Source: Sphingomonas phyllosphaerae FA2 (GTDB taxonomy: Bacteria; Pseudomonadota; Alphaproteobacteria; Sphingomonadales; Sphingomonadaceae). Taken from it: DNA of 64,000 nt. The position numbers and the translations under genes were made by a program. A model generated the notes under the pieces. The model saw only the letters and a program-made list of their open reading frames with translations, did not search any database and was not told the DNA's origin. The DNA is taken from NCBI RefSeq assembly GCF_000427645.1, contig NZ_KE386571.1:434001-498000 (forward strand), written 5' to 3'. Shown piece after piece: positions 45,901 through 54,371 of the stretch (position 1 is the first letter of the stretch; every line of letters begins with the position of its first letter).

Positions 45901-47160
45901 GTGCTGTTCAGCCTCGCCGGGCTCGCCGAGCAGCAATTGTCGGGGCCGATCGCGATCGCGGCGGACTTCGGCGGAACGGTGGGCGCGCCGCGCATCAACG
46001 GCCTGATCCGCGCCGACAATCTCACCTATACCAACGAGACCTATGGCACGCGCCTGACCAACATGCGGATCGGTGCGCGCTTCAACAACGACCGGCTGGA
46101 GCTGTCGCAGCTTCAGGCCAAGGCCGGCGAGGGAACGGTGCAGGCGCAGGGCAACGTCAGCCTCGCGGCGGCGCAGGGCTTCCCGCTCGACGTGCGGGTC
46201 GCGCTGCGCAATGCGCGGCTGGCGAAGTCCGACGCGCTCGGCGCGACCGCGACCGGCGATATTCGCATCCAGAACAATGCGAACGGCGGGCTGATCTCGG
46301 GCGATATCCTCGTCCCCAACGCACGCTACGAGATCATCCGTCAGGGTGCCGCCGAGGTGCCCGAGCTGACCGGCATCCGTCGCAAGAGCGACGCGCCGCG
46401 GCCCGCGCGCCCGACCGATCGCCCGGCCGCCCCGGCGGTGGGGCTGTTCAAGCTCGACCTGCGCGTCCACGCCGACAACCAGCTGTTCGTCTCGGGCATG
46501 GGCCTGGAGAGTGAATGGTCGATGGACCTGCGGATCGGCGGGACCAGCGCGGCGCCGACGATCGGTGGCGGACTCGATCTGGTGCGCGGCACCTATTCGT
46601 TCGCGGGCAAGCGCTTCGAGGTGTCGCGCGGGCAGGTGCGCTTCCGCGGCGGCGCGGCGCTCACCGATCCGGACATCAACATCCTCGCCACCACCAGCAA
46701 CGATGGCGTGACGTTCAACATCAACATCACCGGCACTGGACAGCGCCCGCAGATCGCCTTCACCTCCACCCCGTCACTGCCGCAGGACGAGGTGCTCAGC
46801 CGGCTGCTGTTCGGGACCAATCCGGAGAATCTGTCGGCGACCGAGGCGCTGCAACTGGCGTCGGCGCTCAACTCGCTGCGCGGGTCGGGCGGCGGGCTCA
46901 ACCCGCTCGGCAAGCTGCGTTCGGCGACCGGGTTCGACCGGCTGCGCATCCTCGGCGCGGACGAGGCGAGCGGGCGCGGCTCGGCGCTGGCGGCGGGCAA
47001 GTACCTGACGAACGATATCTATATCGAGATCGTCACCGACGCGCGCGGCTTCACCGCCACCCAGCTGACGATCGCGCTGACCAAGTCGATCAGCATCCTG
47101 TCGCAAGCCGGGTCGTTCGGCGGGTCGAACGTCCAGCTCCGCTACTCGCGCGACTGGTAG
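42931..47160 (+). CDS. tamB: TamB translocation and assembly module protein
   Basis: A 1409-residue periplasm-spanning protein anchored by one N-terminal helix (LKWIGIAILALLLLLVAIVLG, residues about 28-48). The body is a long series of beta-strand repeats as in AsmA/TamB proteins, thought to form a groove for lipid transport or barrel assembly between the membranes. The C-terminal TamB domain (about residues 1050-1409) carries LFVSGMGLESEWSMDLRIGG, LSRLLFGTNPENLSATEALQLA and ends LRYSRDW. Coupled to tamA by TGATG overlap, so the two are made together. Family and pairing are sure. Confidence 0.95.
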   Translation: MTDDTLAPREGTIVVERRPLWLRILKWIGIAILALLLLLVAIVLGINTDPGRRFVADQIGGYTTASGLNIKVGRIDGSLYGRMRLSDVRVSDPKGVFLTSPRLDVDWRPFAFANNHVDVRSVASQLITLRRNPELKPSTEPTDPNAPLLPDLDIDINRLQVARFVMEPAVSGARHIARFDGQAHIADRRAQLLVNAVTLRAPGVAGGDVARIKIDAVPDDDKLDVDVRLTAPASGMVAQLGGLKAPLTATVTGRGSWASWQGRALATLGGGQLADLALTARNGHFEVRGPTRPGLYLEGPVERLTAPALQVAADVTLGERSADTRVKLTSNALAVDAGGMLDLKNSRFGNFAVDAKLLTPGAIAPNVRGRDVLARVVLNGAFATPTVDYKVRATSLGFGEMSVENLYAEGLARVNSDRILVPVHARAKRIAGLNPALGGLTTNARIDGDLAIQMPNILSDNLRIRSDTIDATAIVAANMETGRYTGGLQGRVNNFRVDSVGILNIQTDAKLVPGARGGFGITGRVAVQTKRLFNEGARNFLGGNAVLSTRFGYSPEGVVTFESLKMNAPLFRITRGQGRFDPASGALLVDADAYSKQYGPLFARVTGSATAPVVRLRAPRPGVGIGLADLDARVVGRGGSYQVNATGGTNYGPFNADVLVTPGKQLAVDIRRVLFAGVQFAGRVVQTAAGPFAGQVRFNGQGLNGLATLGAQGKYQRASVNARALAAKIPGAVDFTIGRALINADVVLYDKPQVRADAQIADMRYGATVIEAGRVRVNYANGSGTAQALLTGSNSVPFRLAANAQLSPSQYLVALQGAANGVNFRTASPARIVPDGKGYRLDPARLDFDKGSMRLAGKFGGGATSAQLRLDRLDLALLNALVPNLGLGGQATGSVDYVQQAGQAFPTADARVNIANFTRSSLTSVSEPVDVVFQGRLTSAAGEGRALIKRGGTPVGRMVATLTPSGSGSWTTRLMQGPLAGGIRYNGPSGVLFSLAGLAEQQLSGPIAIAADFGGTVGAPRINGLIRADNLTYTNETYGTRLTNMRIGARFNNDRLELSQLQAKAGEGTVQAQGNVSLAAAQGFPLDVRVALRNARLAKSDALGATATGDIRIQNNANGGLISGDILVPNARYEIIRQGAAEVPELTGIRRKSDAPRPARPTDRPAAPAVGLFKLDLRVHADNQLFVSGMGLESEWSMDLRIGGTSAAPTIGGGLDLVRGTYSFAGKRFEVSRGQVRFRGGAALTDPDINILATTSNDGVTFNINITGTGQRPQIAFTSTPSLPQDEVLSRLLFGTNPENLSATEALQLASALNSLRGSGGGLNPLGKLRSATGFDRLRILGADEASGRGSALAAGKYLTNDIYIEIVTDARGFTATQLTIALTKSISILSQAGSFGGSNVQLRYSRDW

Positions 47161-47177
47161 AGGCAGCTCCCTATCTT

Positions 47178-47264
47178 GACGGCGCCCCGAACTGGATCCG
47201 GGGCGCTGCTTCCTTTTACGACACGCGTGAAAAGCGGGATCTCGGATCAAGTCCGGAATGACGA
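47178..47264. repeat. Dispersed palindromic repeat, family A (diverged)
   Basis: The left arm is gacggcgccccgaactggat and the right arm ends cggatcaagtccggaatgac. It starts 18 bases after the tamB stop and may end that transcript. Its arms differ from each other more than in the other copies. Confidence 0.75.
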
Positions 47265-47466
47265 AGAAGCGCAGGGCAGCTTCAACTCGACGACGTCGAT
47301 CGGCCGCGACAGGCAGAAGGCGATCAGCTGAAGATAAAGGATATGTGCAGGGAGCACTTCGACGGCCGCGGATCGCTGGCCGGATCACCCACATTCGCGC
47401 GGGCAGGCCGCGCCACGCTTCATCGCTGGTTCGGCGGTCCAGCCACAGGCCGGACCGCCGCTGGAA

Positions 47467-47520
47467 TTACCAGGGCTTGACGACGATACCGACGGCAAGC
47501 GCGACGATGAAAGCGATCAT
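47467..47520 (-). CDS. Possible 17-residue hydrophobic peptide
   Basis: The frame reads MIAFIVALAVGIVVKPW: one hydrophobic segment with a short KPW tail. An AAGGGAG ribosome site lies 9 bases before the ATG. A hairpin (ggcggtcc/ggaccgcc) follows downstream but without a T run. Peptides of this kind can be real membrane microproteins, but a frame this short could occur by chance. Confidence 0.35.
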   Translation of the reverse strand: MIAFIVALAVGIVVKPW

Positions 47521-47644
47521 GGGTCTCTCTCCCTTATGTGACCCCCCGAAGGGTGACTTCTTCTTAATGGAACGTTAGGCAGGGCTCAATGGCGTTAACC
47601 CTTTATTCACCATCGATCGTGACGACTTAAGTCATTCTTCAAGA

Positions 47645-48952
47645 GTGAGTTCTACCAACGGCAAGGACATGGCCAGCCTGTACCATCTTGCTCCGCTGAC
47701 GCCGCGCGACGACAGCACCGTGCCGATGGCGCGGCAGCAAGGGCGCGTGCTGGCAAAAGTCACCAACTACAACGCTTTACGCCGCGATATCGGGGTAAAG
47801 GCGATCGGTCGGGTGATGCAGGATATGGCGGCGCGCCTGCGCGTGGCGATGCCGGACGCGGAGGTCGAACCGGTCGGCCGCGACGTGATCGAGGTGGCCT
47901 TCTCTATCGCCGAGCCGGCGGCGTTGGCGCAGATCGTGGTGAAATGTCGCGCGATCTGCGGTGTCCCGATTCAGGTCGACCGAATTTCCTGCTTACCCAA
48001 AATGGCGATCGCCGGTGCCTGCGCGCCCGCCGATGGCGACTCGACCCTCCTGATCGAACGCGCCGAGGCTGCGCTGACCGACGCGGAAGCCGCCGCCGCC
48101 CCGCGCACGCGGCCGGCCGGTGCGGTCGAGGAGACGGTCGTCGCCGAGGTCGATCGCGCGCTCGATCGCGGCGAGATGGTGCTTCATTACCAGCCGAAGG
48201 TGCATATTCGTCGCCAGGCGATCGATTGCGTCGAGGCACTGGTGCGCTGGCAGCATCCGCAGCGCGGATTGGTGCTCCCGGGCCACTTCATCCCCGCCAC
48301 CGAACGGGCGCAGCGGATGGAACGGCTGACGCTGTGGACGATCGCGCAATCGATCGTCGACCAGCGCGCGCTGCGGACGCAGGGCCATGACGTGCGGATT
48401 TTCATCAACATCTCGGGCCATCTGCTCGCCGATGCCGAGTTCGTGCGGCTCGCCTGCGCCTGCATCGCGGCCGCGCCCGACGCGCGGCTAGGCTTCGAGG
48501 TGACCGAAACCTCGGTGATCCGCGATCCCGATGCCGCGATCACGCATCTTCGCGAATTCGACCGCATCGGGGTGCGCATCTCGATCGACGATTATGGCGC
48601 GGGCCTGTCGAGCCTCGCCTATCTCAAGCAGCTTCCGGCATGCGAGCTGAAGATCGACAAACTGTTCATCACCCAGCTCACCAGCTCGAACCGCGATCCG
48701 TTGATCGTGCGCTCCACGATCGATCTCGCCCATGCGCTCGACATGGAGGTCGTCGCGGAAGGAGTGGAGACGCAGGCGGCGCTGGCGCTGCTGTCGGTGA
48801 TGGGCTGCGACATGGCGCAAGGCTATTTCATCAGCCCGGCGCTCGCACTGACGCCGCTTGCCGCGTTCCTCGCCGCCGAGCAGCACCGTCAGGCGACGCA
48901 GGACGTGCGCGGCTCGTTCACGCGCCGCGCCGCCGGGTGGAAACGCGGATGA
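47645..48952 (+). CDS. Cyclic-di-GMP phosphodiesterase-type EAL protein with degenerate GGDEF
   Basis: A 435-residue cytoplasmic protein. The N-terminal part resembles a GGDEF domain whose active loop reads GRDVIEVAF instead of GGDEF, so it should not make cyclic-di-GMP. The EAL domain (about residues 165-415) keeps the catalytic set: EALVRWQHP, the Asn of FINISGH, FEVTET, IDDYGAGLSSL, LKIDKLF and VAEGVET, so phosphodiesterase activity is likely. The start is GTG at 47645 or ATG at 47669; neither has a strong ribosome site. It overlaps the next gene by ATGA, tying it to a signalling operon. Confidence 0.9.
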   Translation: MSSTNGKDMASLYHLAPLTPRDDSTVPMARQQGRVLAKVTNYNALRRDIGVKAIGRVMQDMAARLRVAMPDAEVEPVGRDVIEVAFSIAEPAALAQIVVKCRAICGVPIQVDRISCLPKMAIAGACAPADGDSTLLIERAEAALTDAEAAAAPRTRPAGAVEETVVAEVDRALDRGEMVLHYQPKVHIRRQAIDCVEALVRWQHPQRGLVLPGHFIPATERAQRMERLTLWTIAQSIVDQRALRTQGHDVRIFINISGHLLADAEFVRLACACIAAAPDARLGFEVTETSVIRDPDAAITHLREFDRIGVRISIDDYGAGLSSLAYLKQLPACELKIDKLFITQLTSSNRDPLIVRSTIDLAHALDMEVVAEGVETQAALALLSVMGCDMAQGYFISPALALTPLAAFLAAEQHRQATQDVRGSFTRRAAGWKRG

Positions 48953-51321
48953 TCGCGGCGGCGCGGATCGTGCTCGGCGCCATCCTCGCCTCGCTGCTGA
49001 TCGCGGTCGTACCGGCGCGGGCCGCGCCGGTCGACTTCGGCGCGATCGAACGGCACATGGTCAGCGATCCTGAATCCGCGCTCGCGATGGCACAGGCCAC
49101 CCGCGCGCGCTTGGCACCCGCGGCGCTGGGAAGCGCGGACGGCGCGACATTGCTGTGGCTGGCGGGCGAGGCGCAGGTGCGGCTCGGCGATCCGCGGGCC
49201 GGGCTACAGACGCTGGCGCAGGCGCGCGGCATCGCCGCGCGCCTGCCGGACGCCACCCGGCTGCTTGCCGACATCACCTTGTCGCAAGGCGGCGCGCTCA
49301 CCGATGCCGGTCGGATCGCGGAGGCCTTGTCGAGCCTGCAACGTGCGCATCACATGTTCGTCGCGCTGCACGATCGTCGCAGTCAGGCGCGCGCGCTGAT
49401 CCTTATTGCGCTGCTCTATACCAGCGCGCAGGACCATGTGACCGCGCTTCGCTATTTCGATCAACTCGAAGACAGCTATCCCAACGATCCCGGGCTCGCG
49501 GTGGCGGTCGAAAGCGGCCGGGGCAATTCCTTGCTATCGCTCGGGCGTTATGACGAGGCGCAGCAGGAGTTTCGCGAGGAACTGGCCGCCGCCCGCCGCC
49601 TGCGCAGCCTGCCGGTGATGGCGCAATCGCTGGGCGACCTGTCGCTCGCGCAATTGCGCGGCGGCGACGTCGCGGGTGCGGCGCGCAGCGTTCAGTCCGC
49701 GCTGGCGGTCGCGCGTCGCCCCGATGCGGCGGCGATCCGGCCGCAGTTGCTGGCCGCGGCGGCGGACGTTGCGCTGCACGCCGGCGATCGTGTCAGAGCG
49801 CGCCATCTGGTCGAGCAACGCTTCGCGGGCGTCGACCTGACGCACACGATCCTTGCCGATCGGCACGCGCATGACGTCGCCTATCGCACCTTCGTCGACA
49901 ACGGCGATCCCGCCGCGGCATTGCCGCATCTCGTCGCCGTCCAGCGGCTCGATGCGCAGGCGACTGACATCGCTCGTTCGACCAGCGCGGCACTGGCGGC
50001 GGCACGCTTCGACTATGCCAATCAGGAGCTGCGGATCACGCGGCTGAAAGCGGCGGACTTGGCCCGGACGATCGCGTTCCAGCGCGCCACGGCCCGGTCA
50101 CAGCGGCTGATCCTGTACGGCGTGGTCGGCGCGACATTGCTGATCATCGCGCTGCTCGTCATCGGGCTGGCGATGATCGGGCGGAGCCGCAACCGCGAAC
50201 GCGCCGCCAATCGCGATCTGGCGGCAAGCAATGCGCAACTGGAAAAGCTGTCGCTCGCCAAGACCGAGTTCCTAGCCACGACCAGTCACGAAATTCGGAC
50301 GCCGCTGAACGGTGTTCTGGGCATGACGCAGGTGATGATCGCCGACAAGACGCTCGACCCGCAGGTGCGCGAGCGGCTGAACGTCGTGCATGCCGCCGGA
50401 CAGACGATGCGGACGCTGGTCGACGACATCCTCGACATGGCCAAGATCGAAACCGGGCGACTGACGCTGGAGGTCGCACCGTTCGATCTGCATGCCACGA
50501 TCGATGCCGCCGCGCGGCTGTGGCGCGACCCGGCGGTCGCCAAGGGCCTGCGCTTCGAGGTCGATATCGCGCACGCGCCGCACTGGATCGTCGGCGATGC
50601 CGCGCGGCTGCGGCAGATCGTCTTCAACCTGCTGTCTAACGCGGTTAAATTCACCGAAGCCGGGGTCGTTTCGCTGCGTGTCGCGGGGGGGCAGGGGCGG
50701 CTGACGATCGCGGTCACCGATCACGGCATCGGCATGGATGGCGCGACGCAACGGATCATCTTCGAATCTTTCCGTCAGGCCGATGCCAGCACCACGCGTC
50801 GCTTTGGCGGCACCGGGCTGGGTTTGTCGATCTGTCGCAATCTGGCGCGCGCAATGGGAGGCGACGTGACGGTCGACAGCCGGTTGGGCGAGGGATCGCG
50901 CTTCACGGTCGATGTGCCGTTGGTGCTCGCCGAAGCGCCGACCAGTGCCGTCGAGCAGGGCGGCCTGTTGATCGTCGAGCGGCAACCGATCACGCGCGCC
51001 ATGCTGCGCGCGCTGTTCGTGACGGAGCGTATTGTCTTCTGCGACGCGGACGAGGCGATCGCGCGGATCGACGAGATGCGGCCGGATGGCGTGCTGCTCG
51101 ATGCAGGTACCTATGGCGAGGCCGCCGCGGATCTCGTCGCTTTGGTGGAGGCGGCGCACGGCGCGCCGGTCGCCTTGCTCTGCCCAAAGCTGGACGAGAG
51201 CAAGCGCCACGCCATGTACGCGACGGGTATCACAAATGTTATCGAAAAGCCTGTTTCCAAACAGGCGTTGGTCGACGCAATAGGTGCCATGCTCAGGCGC
51301 TCCGTTCGGGACGCTGCGTAA
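48949..51321 (+). CDS. Hybrid sensor histidine kinase with TPR sensor and atypical receiver
   Basis: A 790-residue membrane kinase. Signal peptide or first helix MIAAARIVLGAILASLLIAVV, a periplasmic TPR-like helical region (about 30-370, with RIAEALSSLQRAHHMF and LSLGRYDEAQQEF), a transmembrane helix LILYGVVGATLLIIALLVIG, a coiled coil, HisKA with the phosphoacceptor in TTSHEIRTPLNG, and HATPase with NLLSNAVKFTEAG and FGGTGLGLSIC. The C-terminal 120 residues are receiver-like; LLIVERQPITR has Arg where an acidic residue is expected, though an Asp (GVLLDAG) and Lys (VIEKPVS) remain. Function as phosphoacceptor is therefore doubtful. Co-translated with the EAL protein. Confidence 0.93.
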   Translation: MIAAARIVLGAILASLLIAVVPARAAPVDFGAIERHMVSDPESALAMAQATRARLAPAALGSADGATLLWLAGEAQVRLGDPRAGLQTLAQARGIAARLPDATRLLADITLSQGGALTDAGRIAEALSSLQRAHHMFVALHDRRSQARALILIALLYTSAQDHVTALRYFDQLEDSYPNDPGLAVAVESGRGNSLLSLGRYDEAQQEFREELAAARRLRSLPVMAQSLGDLSLAQLRGGDVAGAARSVQSALAVARRPDAAAIRPQLLAAAADVALHAGDRVRARHLVEQRFAGVDLTHTILADRHAHDVAYRTFVDNGDPAAALPHLVAVQRLDAQATDIARSTSAALAAARFDYANQELRITRLKAADLARTIAFQRATARSQRLILYGVVGATLLIIALLVIGLAMIGRSRNRERAANRDLAASNAQLEKLSLAKTEFLATTSHEIRTPLNGVLGMTQVMIADKTLDPQVRERLNVVHAAGQTMRTLVDDILDMAKIETGRLTLEVAPFDLHATIDAAARLWRDPAVAKGLRFEVDIAHAPHWIVGDAARLRQIVFNLLSNAVKFTEAGVVSLRVAGGQGRLTIAVTDHGIGMDGATQRIIFESFRQADASTTRRFGGTGLGLSICRNLARAMGGDVTVDSRLGEGSRFTVDVPLVLAEAPTSAVEQGGLLIVERQPITRAMLRALFVTERIVFCDADEAIARIDEMRPDGVLLDAGTYGEAAADLVALVEAAHGAPVALLCPKLDESKRHAMYATGITNVIEKPVSKQALVDAIGAMLRRSVRDAA

Positions 51322-51354
51322 CGGGCAGGTGGCGTTGTGCAGGAAGGGCGGAAC

Positions 51355-51750
51355 ATGGCAGCGATGACGGTGCTGTTCATCGAGGATGACCGGATGAACC
51401 GCCGTGTCGTGCGCGACATGCTGGACGTCGCCGATGTCGAGATGGTCGAGGCCGAGAGCGCCGAAATCGGGCTGGAACTGATCGACACGCATGATTTCGC
51501 GATTGCATTGATCGACCTGCGGATGCCCGGCATGGACGGGCTTACCGCGATCGGCCACATCCGCGCGCGCACCGATGCCAAGGCGCGGCTGCCGATCATC
51601 GTCGTCACCGCCGACACCGCGGTCGACCTGCGCCAGCGCTGCGTCGCGGCGGGTGCGAACGACGTGATCTTCAAGCCGGTGGCGATGGACGAATTGTTCG
51701 ACGCGATGGGCCGCCTGCTCGCCGAGGATGGCGACGCCGCGCTGATCTGA
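51355..51750 (+). CDS. Stand-alone response regulator receiver
   Basis: A 131-residue single receiver domain. The acidic pair is in LFIEDDRMNRR, the phosphoacceptor Asp in ALIDLRMPGMDG, the Thr in IVVTADTA and the Lys in VIFKPVAMDEL, all as in active receivers. No output domain is present. The start with GGAAGGGCGGAAC ahead is preferred to an earlier GTG. It lies 33 bases after the hybrid kinase and is the natural partner in phosphotransfer. Confidence 0.93.
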   Translation: MAAMTVLFIEDDRMNRRVVRDMLDVADVEMVEAESAEIGLELIDTHDFAIALIDLRMPGMDGLTAIGHIRARTDAKARLPIIVVTADTAVDLRQRCVAAGANDVIFKPVAMDELFDAMGRLLAEDGDAALI

Positions 51751-51758
51751 GCGCGTTA

Positions 51759-52595
51759 TTACCCCTGCGGCCGCAGCGCAGCCGCCAATGACGCCCCTGC
51801 GCTGCCGCGCCGCGCCGGCTGGGGCTGGTCGGGAGAGGGCGACCACGCGGTCAGGAAGATCAGGTCGAACCGCTCCGCCGTCCGGCCGTCCGGGTCCGCG
51901 CGCGCGGCGAAGGCCGCTGCTGCGCGCGCCAGCACGTCGCGGCGCAGCGGATGCCGCGTGGCGAGCACGTTGCTGCCCGCCATCCCGCGCAGATCGTCGA
52001 GCAACCGCCCGAACGCGCCATAGCGCACCGTCAGCGTCTCGCTATCGGCGACCGGCAGCGTCAACCCCGCGCGCACCAGCAGATCCCCCGCCGAGCGCAG
52101 ATCGACCTGTGGATGAAGCCGCGCTACCGGGCGCTCGCCCTCCGCCTCGCGCAGCACTGCGCGCAACGTCGACAGGCTGTTTCCGCCGACGAACGCGCCG
52201 AGGAACAGCCCGTCCGGGCGCAGCGTCCGCCGGATCAGGGTCAGCGCGCCGGGCAGGTCGCCGACGCTGTCGAGCGTCCCTGCCGCGACCACCAGATCGA
52301 ACGCGCCGTCCGCGAACGGCAGCCGGTCTTCGTCGCCCTGCACCCCGCCCGCCGCGCGCGCGAAGGCAAAGCCCGGATCGAACCGCGCGACCCTTGCCCC
52401 CGCGGGCGGCGGGAACGATCCATCGAAACAGCCGAGATCGAGGACGTCGGTGAAGTCGCGCTTCACCGCACCCAGCCGGTCGACGATCCCCTCGATCATC
52501 GCGGCGCGCAGGAAATCGTGGTCGGCATAGCCGATGGCGGCACGGTCGCGGCGGAGGCGGCGCGCGGCGCGGTCGAAGATGTCGGGGGAGGCCAT
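51759..52595 (-). CDS. SAM-dependent methyltransferase, BioC/NDUFAF5-like
   Basis: A 278-residue class I methyltransferase. MASPDIFDRAARRLRRDRAA is the characteristic start of the alphaproteobacterial group related to mitochondrial NDUFAF5 and to BioC. The SAM site shows VLDLGCFDGSFP, then PFADGAFDLVVAAGTLDSVGDLPGAL, with LLVRAGLTLPVADSETLTV further on. It is divergent from comF, an arrangement often seen in this order. Substrate unknown; long in-frame upstream extension is rejected. Confidence 0.9.
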   Translation of the reverse strand: MASPDIFDRAARRLRRDRAAIGYADHDFLRAAMIEGIVDRLGAVKRDFTDVLDLGCFDGSFPPPAGARVARFDPGFAFARAAGGVQGDEDRLPFADGAFDLVVAAGTLDSVGDLPGALTLIRRTLRPDGLFLGAFVGGNSLSTLRAVLREAEGERPVARLHPQVDLRSAGDLLVRAGLTLPVADSETLTVRYGAFGRLLDDLRGMAGSNVLATRHPLRRDVLARAAAAFAARADPDGRTAERFDLIFLTAWSPSPDQPQPARRGSAGASLAAALRPQG

Positions 52596-52643
52596 GATGC
52601 GCGTGGCTTGTGCCCGTTCGCGGCCCGCGCCACAAGGTCGGGC

Positions 52644-53372
52644 GTGCCGCCCCGCCTGCTCCCGCCCGGCCTGCTCGACCTCGTGCTTCCGCCGCGCTGC
52701 GCGGGGTGCGGCGCCACCGTTGCGGGGCAGGGGCGTTTTTGTGCCTCCTGCTGGTCGAGCCTGCGCTTCCTCGGTCCGCCGTGGTGCGCGGGTTGCAACC
52801 TTCCGTTTGCGTTCGATCGCGGCGAGGGGGCGATGTGCGCCGCCTGTCTCGCCGACCCGCCCGGCCATGCCGGCGTTCGCGCGGCGGTCGCTTATGGCGC
52901 GGTGGCGCGCACCGTCGCGCTGCGGCTCAAATATGGCGCGCGCCCCTTCTATGCCGCGACGATGGCCGCATTGATGCTGCGCCATTTGCCAACGGATGCG
53001 ACGCGGCTGATCCCGGTGCCGCTGCATCGCCGCCGCTTGTGGTCCCGCGGGTACAATCAGGCGGCGCTGATCGCGACGGCGCTGGGCAAGCGCGCTGACC
53101 TGCCCGTCGACCTGCATGCGCTGCAACGCCACCGAGCGACCCCGCCGCTCCGCGATCGCTCCGCGCGCGAGCGGCGTGCGACCGTGGCGGGCGCGTTCCG
53201 CCTGACCGAACGTGGTCGGGACGCCGTCAGGGGCGCTTCGCTGGTGCTGGTCGACGACGTCTACACCAGCGGCGCGACGGCCGAGGCGTGCGTCAAGGTG
53301 CTGCGCGCCGGTGGCGCGGCGTCGGTGACGATCCTCGCCTGGGCGCGGGTGATCGAGGGCGCAAGCGATTGA
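52644..53372 (+). CDS. comF: ComF-family phosphoribosyltransferase-like protein
   Basis: A 242-residue ComF protein, linked in other bacteria to DNA uptake or repair but otherwise of uncertain activity. The N-terminal zinc-ribbon-like part has cysteine pairs PPRCAGCGATV, FCASCWSSL, WCAGCNLPF and MCAACLADP. The phosphoribosyltransferase fold has RLIPVPLHRRRLWSRGYNQ and the PRPP loop LVLVDDVYTSGATAEAC. GTG at 52644 is chosen, with AAGGTCGGGC ahead; other starts are possible. Confidence 0.9.
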   Translation: MPPRLLPPGLLDLVLPPRCAGCGATVAGQGRFCASCWSSLRFLGPPWCAGCNLPFAFDRGEGAMCAACLADPPGHAGVRAAVAYGAVARTVALRLKYGARPFYAATMAALMLRHLPTDATRLIPVPLHRRRLWSRGYNQAALIATALGKRADLPVDLHALQRHRATPPLRDRSARERRATVAGAFRLTERGRDAVRGASLVLVDDVYTSGATAEACVKVLRAGGAASVTILAWARVIEGASD

Positions 53373-53403
53373 CAGCGCGGGTCGTCGCCCACACCTAGGG
53401 GTG

Positions 53404-53661
53404 ATGGCAAAGGTCGAGATCTACACCAAGGCATTCTGTCCCTATTGCGCGCGCGCAATGAACCTGCTGGCATCGAAGGATGTCGCGGTGGAAGAGACGG
53501 ATATCGGCATGAACACCGCCAGGCGTGGCGAAATGATCGAGCGCGCCGGCGGTCGCACCACCGTTCCGCAGATCTTCATCGACGGCACGCATGTCGGCGG
53601 CTCGGATGATCTTGCCGCGCTGGAACGCGCGGGCAAGCTCGATGCGCTGCTCGGCCGCTGA
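53404..53661 (+). CDS. grxC: Glutaredoxin 3
   Basis: An 85-residue dithiol glutaredoxin. The active site is FCPYCARAM (Cys-Pro-Tyr-Cys), the glutathione-binding cis-proline is in TTVPQIFIDG, and GGSDDLAALERAGKLDALL is the typical C-terminal part. It uses glutathione to reduce protein disulfides in the cytoplasm. It lies 31 bases after comF and 7 bases before the DUF1178 gene, forming a small operon. Confidence 0.95.
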   Translation: MAKVEIYTKAFCPYCARAMNLLASKDVAVEETDIGMNTARRGEMIERAGGRTTVPQIFIDGTHVGGSDDLAALERAGKLDALLGR

Positions 53662-53668
53662 CGATGCG

Positions 53669-54094
53669 ATGATCGTGTTCGACCTGCGGTGCGCGCGCGA
53701 CGGTCACGTGTTCGAGGCATGGTTCGCCTCGTCCGCCGCCTATGACGACCAGCGCACGCGTGGATTGCTGGAATGCCCGTCATGTGGCGCGGCGGACGTC
53801 GAAAAGGCAGTCATGGCGCCCAACGTCGCGCCCAAGGGCAATCGCAGCGTTGCGCCCGCCGAGGCCAAGGCTTTGCTCGCGAAGGTCGCCGAGGCACAGC
53901 GCCGGGCGCTAGCCGGATCGCGCTGGGTCGGGAGCGATTTCGCCGCCGAGGCGCGCGCGATGCACGTGGGCGACAAGCCCGACGCGCCGATCCACGGCCA
54001 GGCGAGCCTCGCCGAAGCGAAGCAGTTGGTGGACGAAGGCGTGCCAATCGCCCCGCTGCCGCTGCCGGTCACGCCGCCGGAAACGGTGAACTGA
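53669..54094 (+). CDS. DUF1178 family protein
   Basis: A 141-residue protein of the conserved alpha/betaproteobacterial DUF1178 family. MIVFDLRCARDGHVFEAWF and LECPSCGAADVEKAVMAP are typical, with a Cys pair that may bind metal, and GSDFAAEARAMHVGD further on. Function is not established. It follows the glutaredoxin by 7 bases, so it may be involved with redox or metal homeostasis. Confidence 0.9.
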   Translation: MIVFDLRCARDGHVFEAWFASSAAYDDQRTRGLLECPSCGAADVEKAVMAPNVAPKGNRSVAPAEAKALLAKVAEAQRRALAGSRWVGSDFAAEARAMHVGDKPDAPIHGQASLAEAKQLVDEGVPIAPLPLPVTPPETVN

Positions 54095-54123
54095 GTAACG
54101 CCGGGACAGGCTCAAGCAGCGCC

Positions 54124-54190
54124 CGTTCGTGCTGAGCTTTGTCGAAGCAGGTGGCGGGTACACGCCCTTCGACAAGCTCAGGGCGAATGG
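54124..54190. repeat. Dispersed palindromic repeat, family E
   Basis: The left arm is gttcgtgctgagctttgtcg and the right arm cgacaagctcagggcgaat. The arms are imperfect inverted copies. It follows the DUF1178 gene. Confidence 0.8.
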
Positions 54191-54269
54191 CACATGTTGG
54201 CTTGGCACGGGTCAGGAAGGCGCAAGTGGGCTGACGCCGTCACCCGGCGTTCGTTTCTGCCGTCAAATT

Positions 54270-54361
54270 GTCATTCCCGCGAAGGCGGGAATCCAGAACC
54301 TCTGACGGTGCGACCCTTGCGAGAACCTGCGCGTCTGGGTTCCCGCCTTCGCGGGAATGAC
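54270..54361. repeat. Dispersed palindromic repeat, family B
   Basis: The left arm is gtcattcccgcgaaggcggg and the right arm cccgccttcgcgggaatgac. It lies between the convergent DUF1178 and HAD phosphatase genes. A second copy is at 59371-59463. Confidence 0.85.
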
Positions 54362-54371
54362 GGAAGTGGGA

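Larger units (their letters stand above)
47161..47644. other. Intergenic region after tamB
   Basis: This 484-base gap holds a family A repeat (47178-47264), a hairpin around 47429-47460 (ggcggtcc with ggaccgcc), a candidate 17-residue peptide gene on the minus strand (47467-47520) and a low-GC stretch (47560-47640) that probably carries the promoter of the EAL operon. Nothing else was recognised. Confidence 0.6.
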
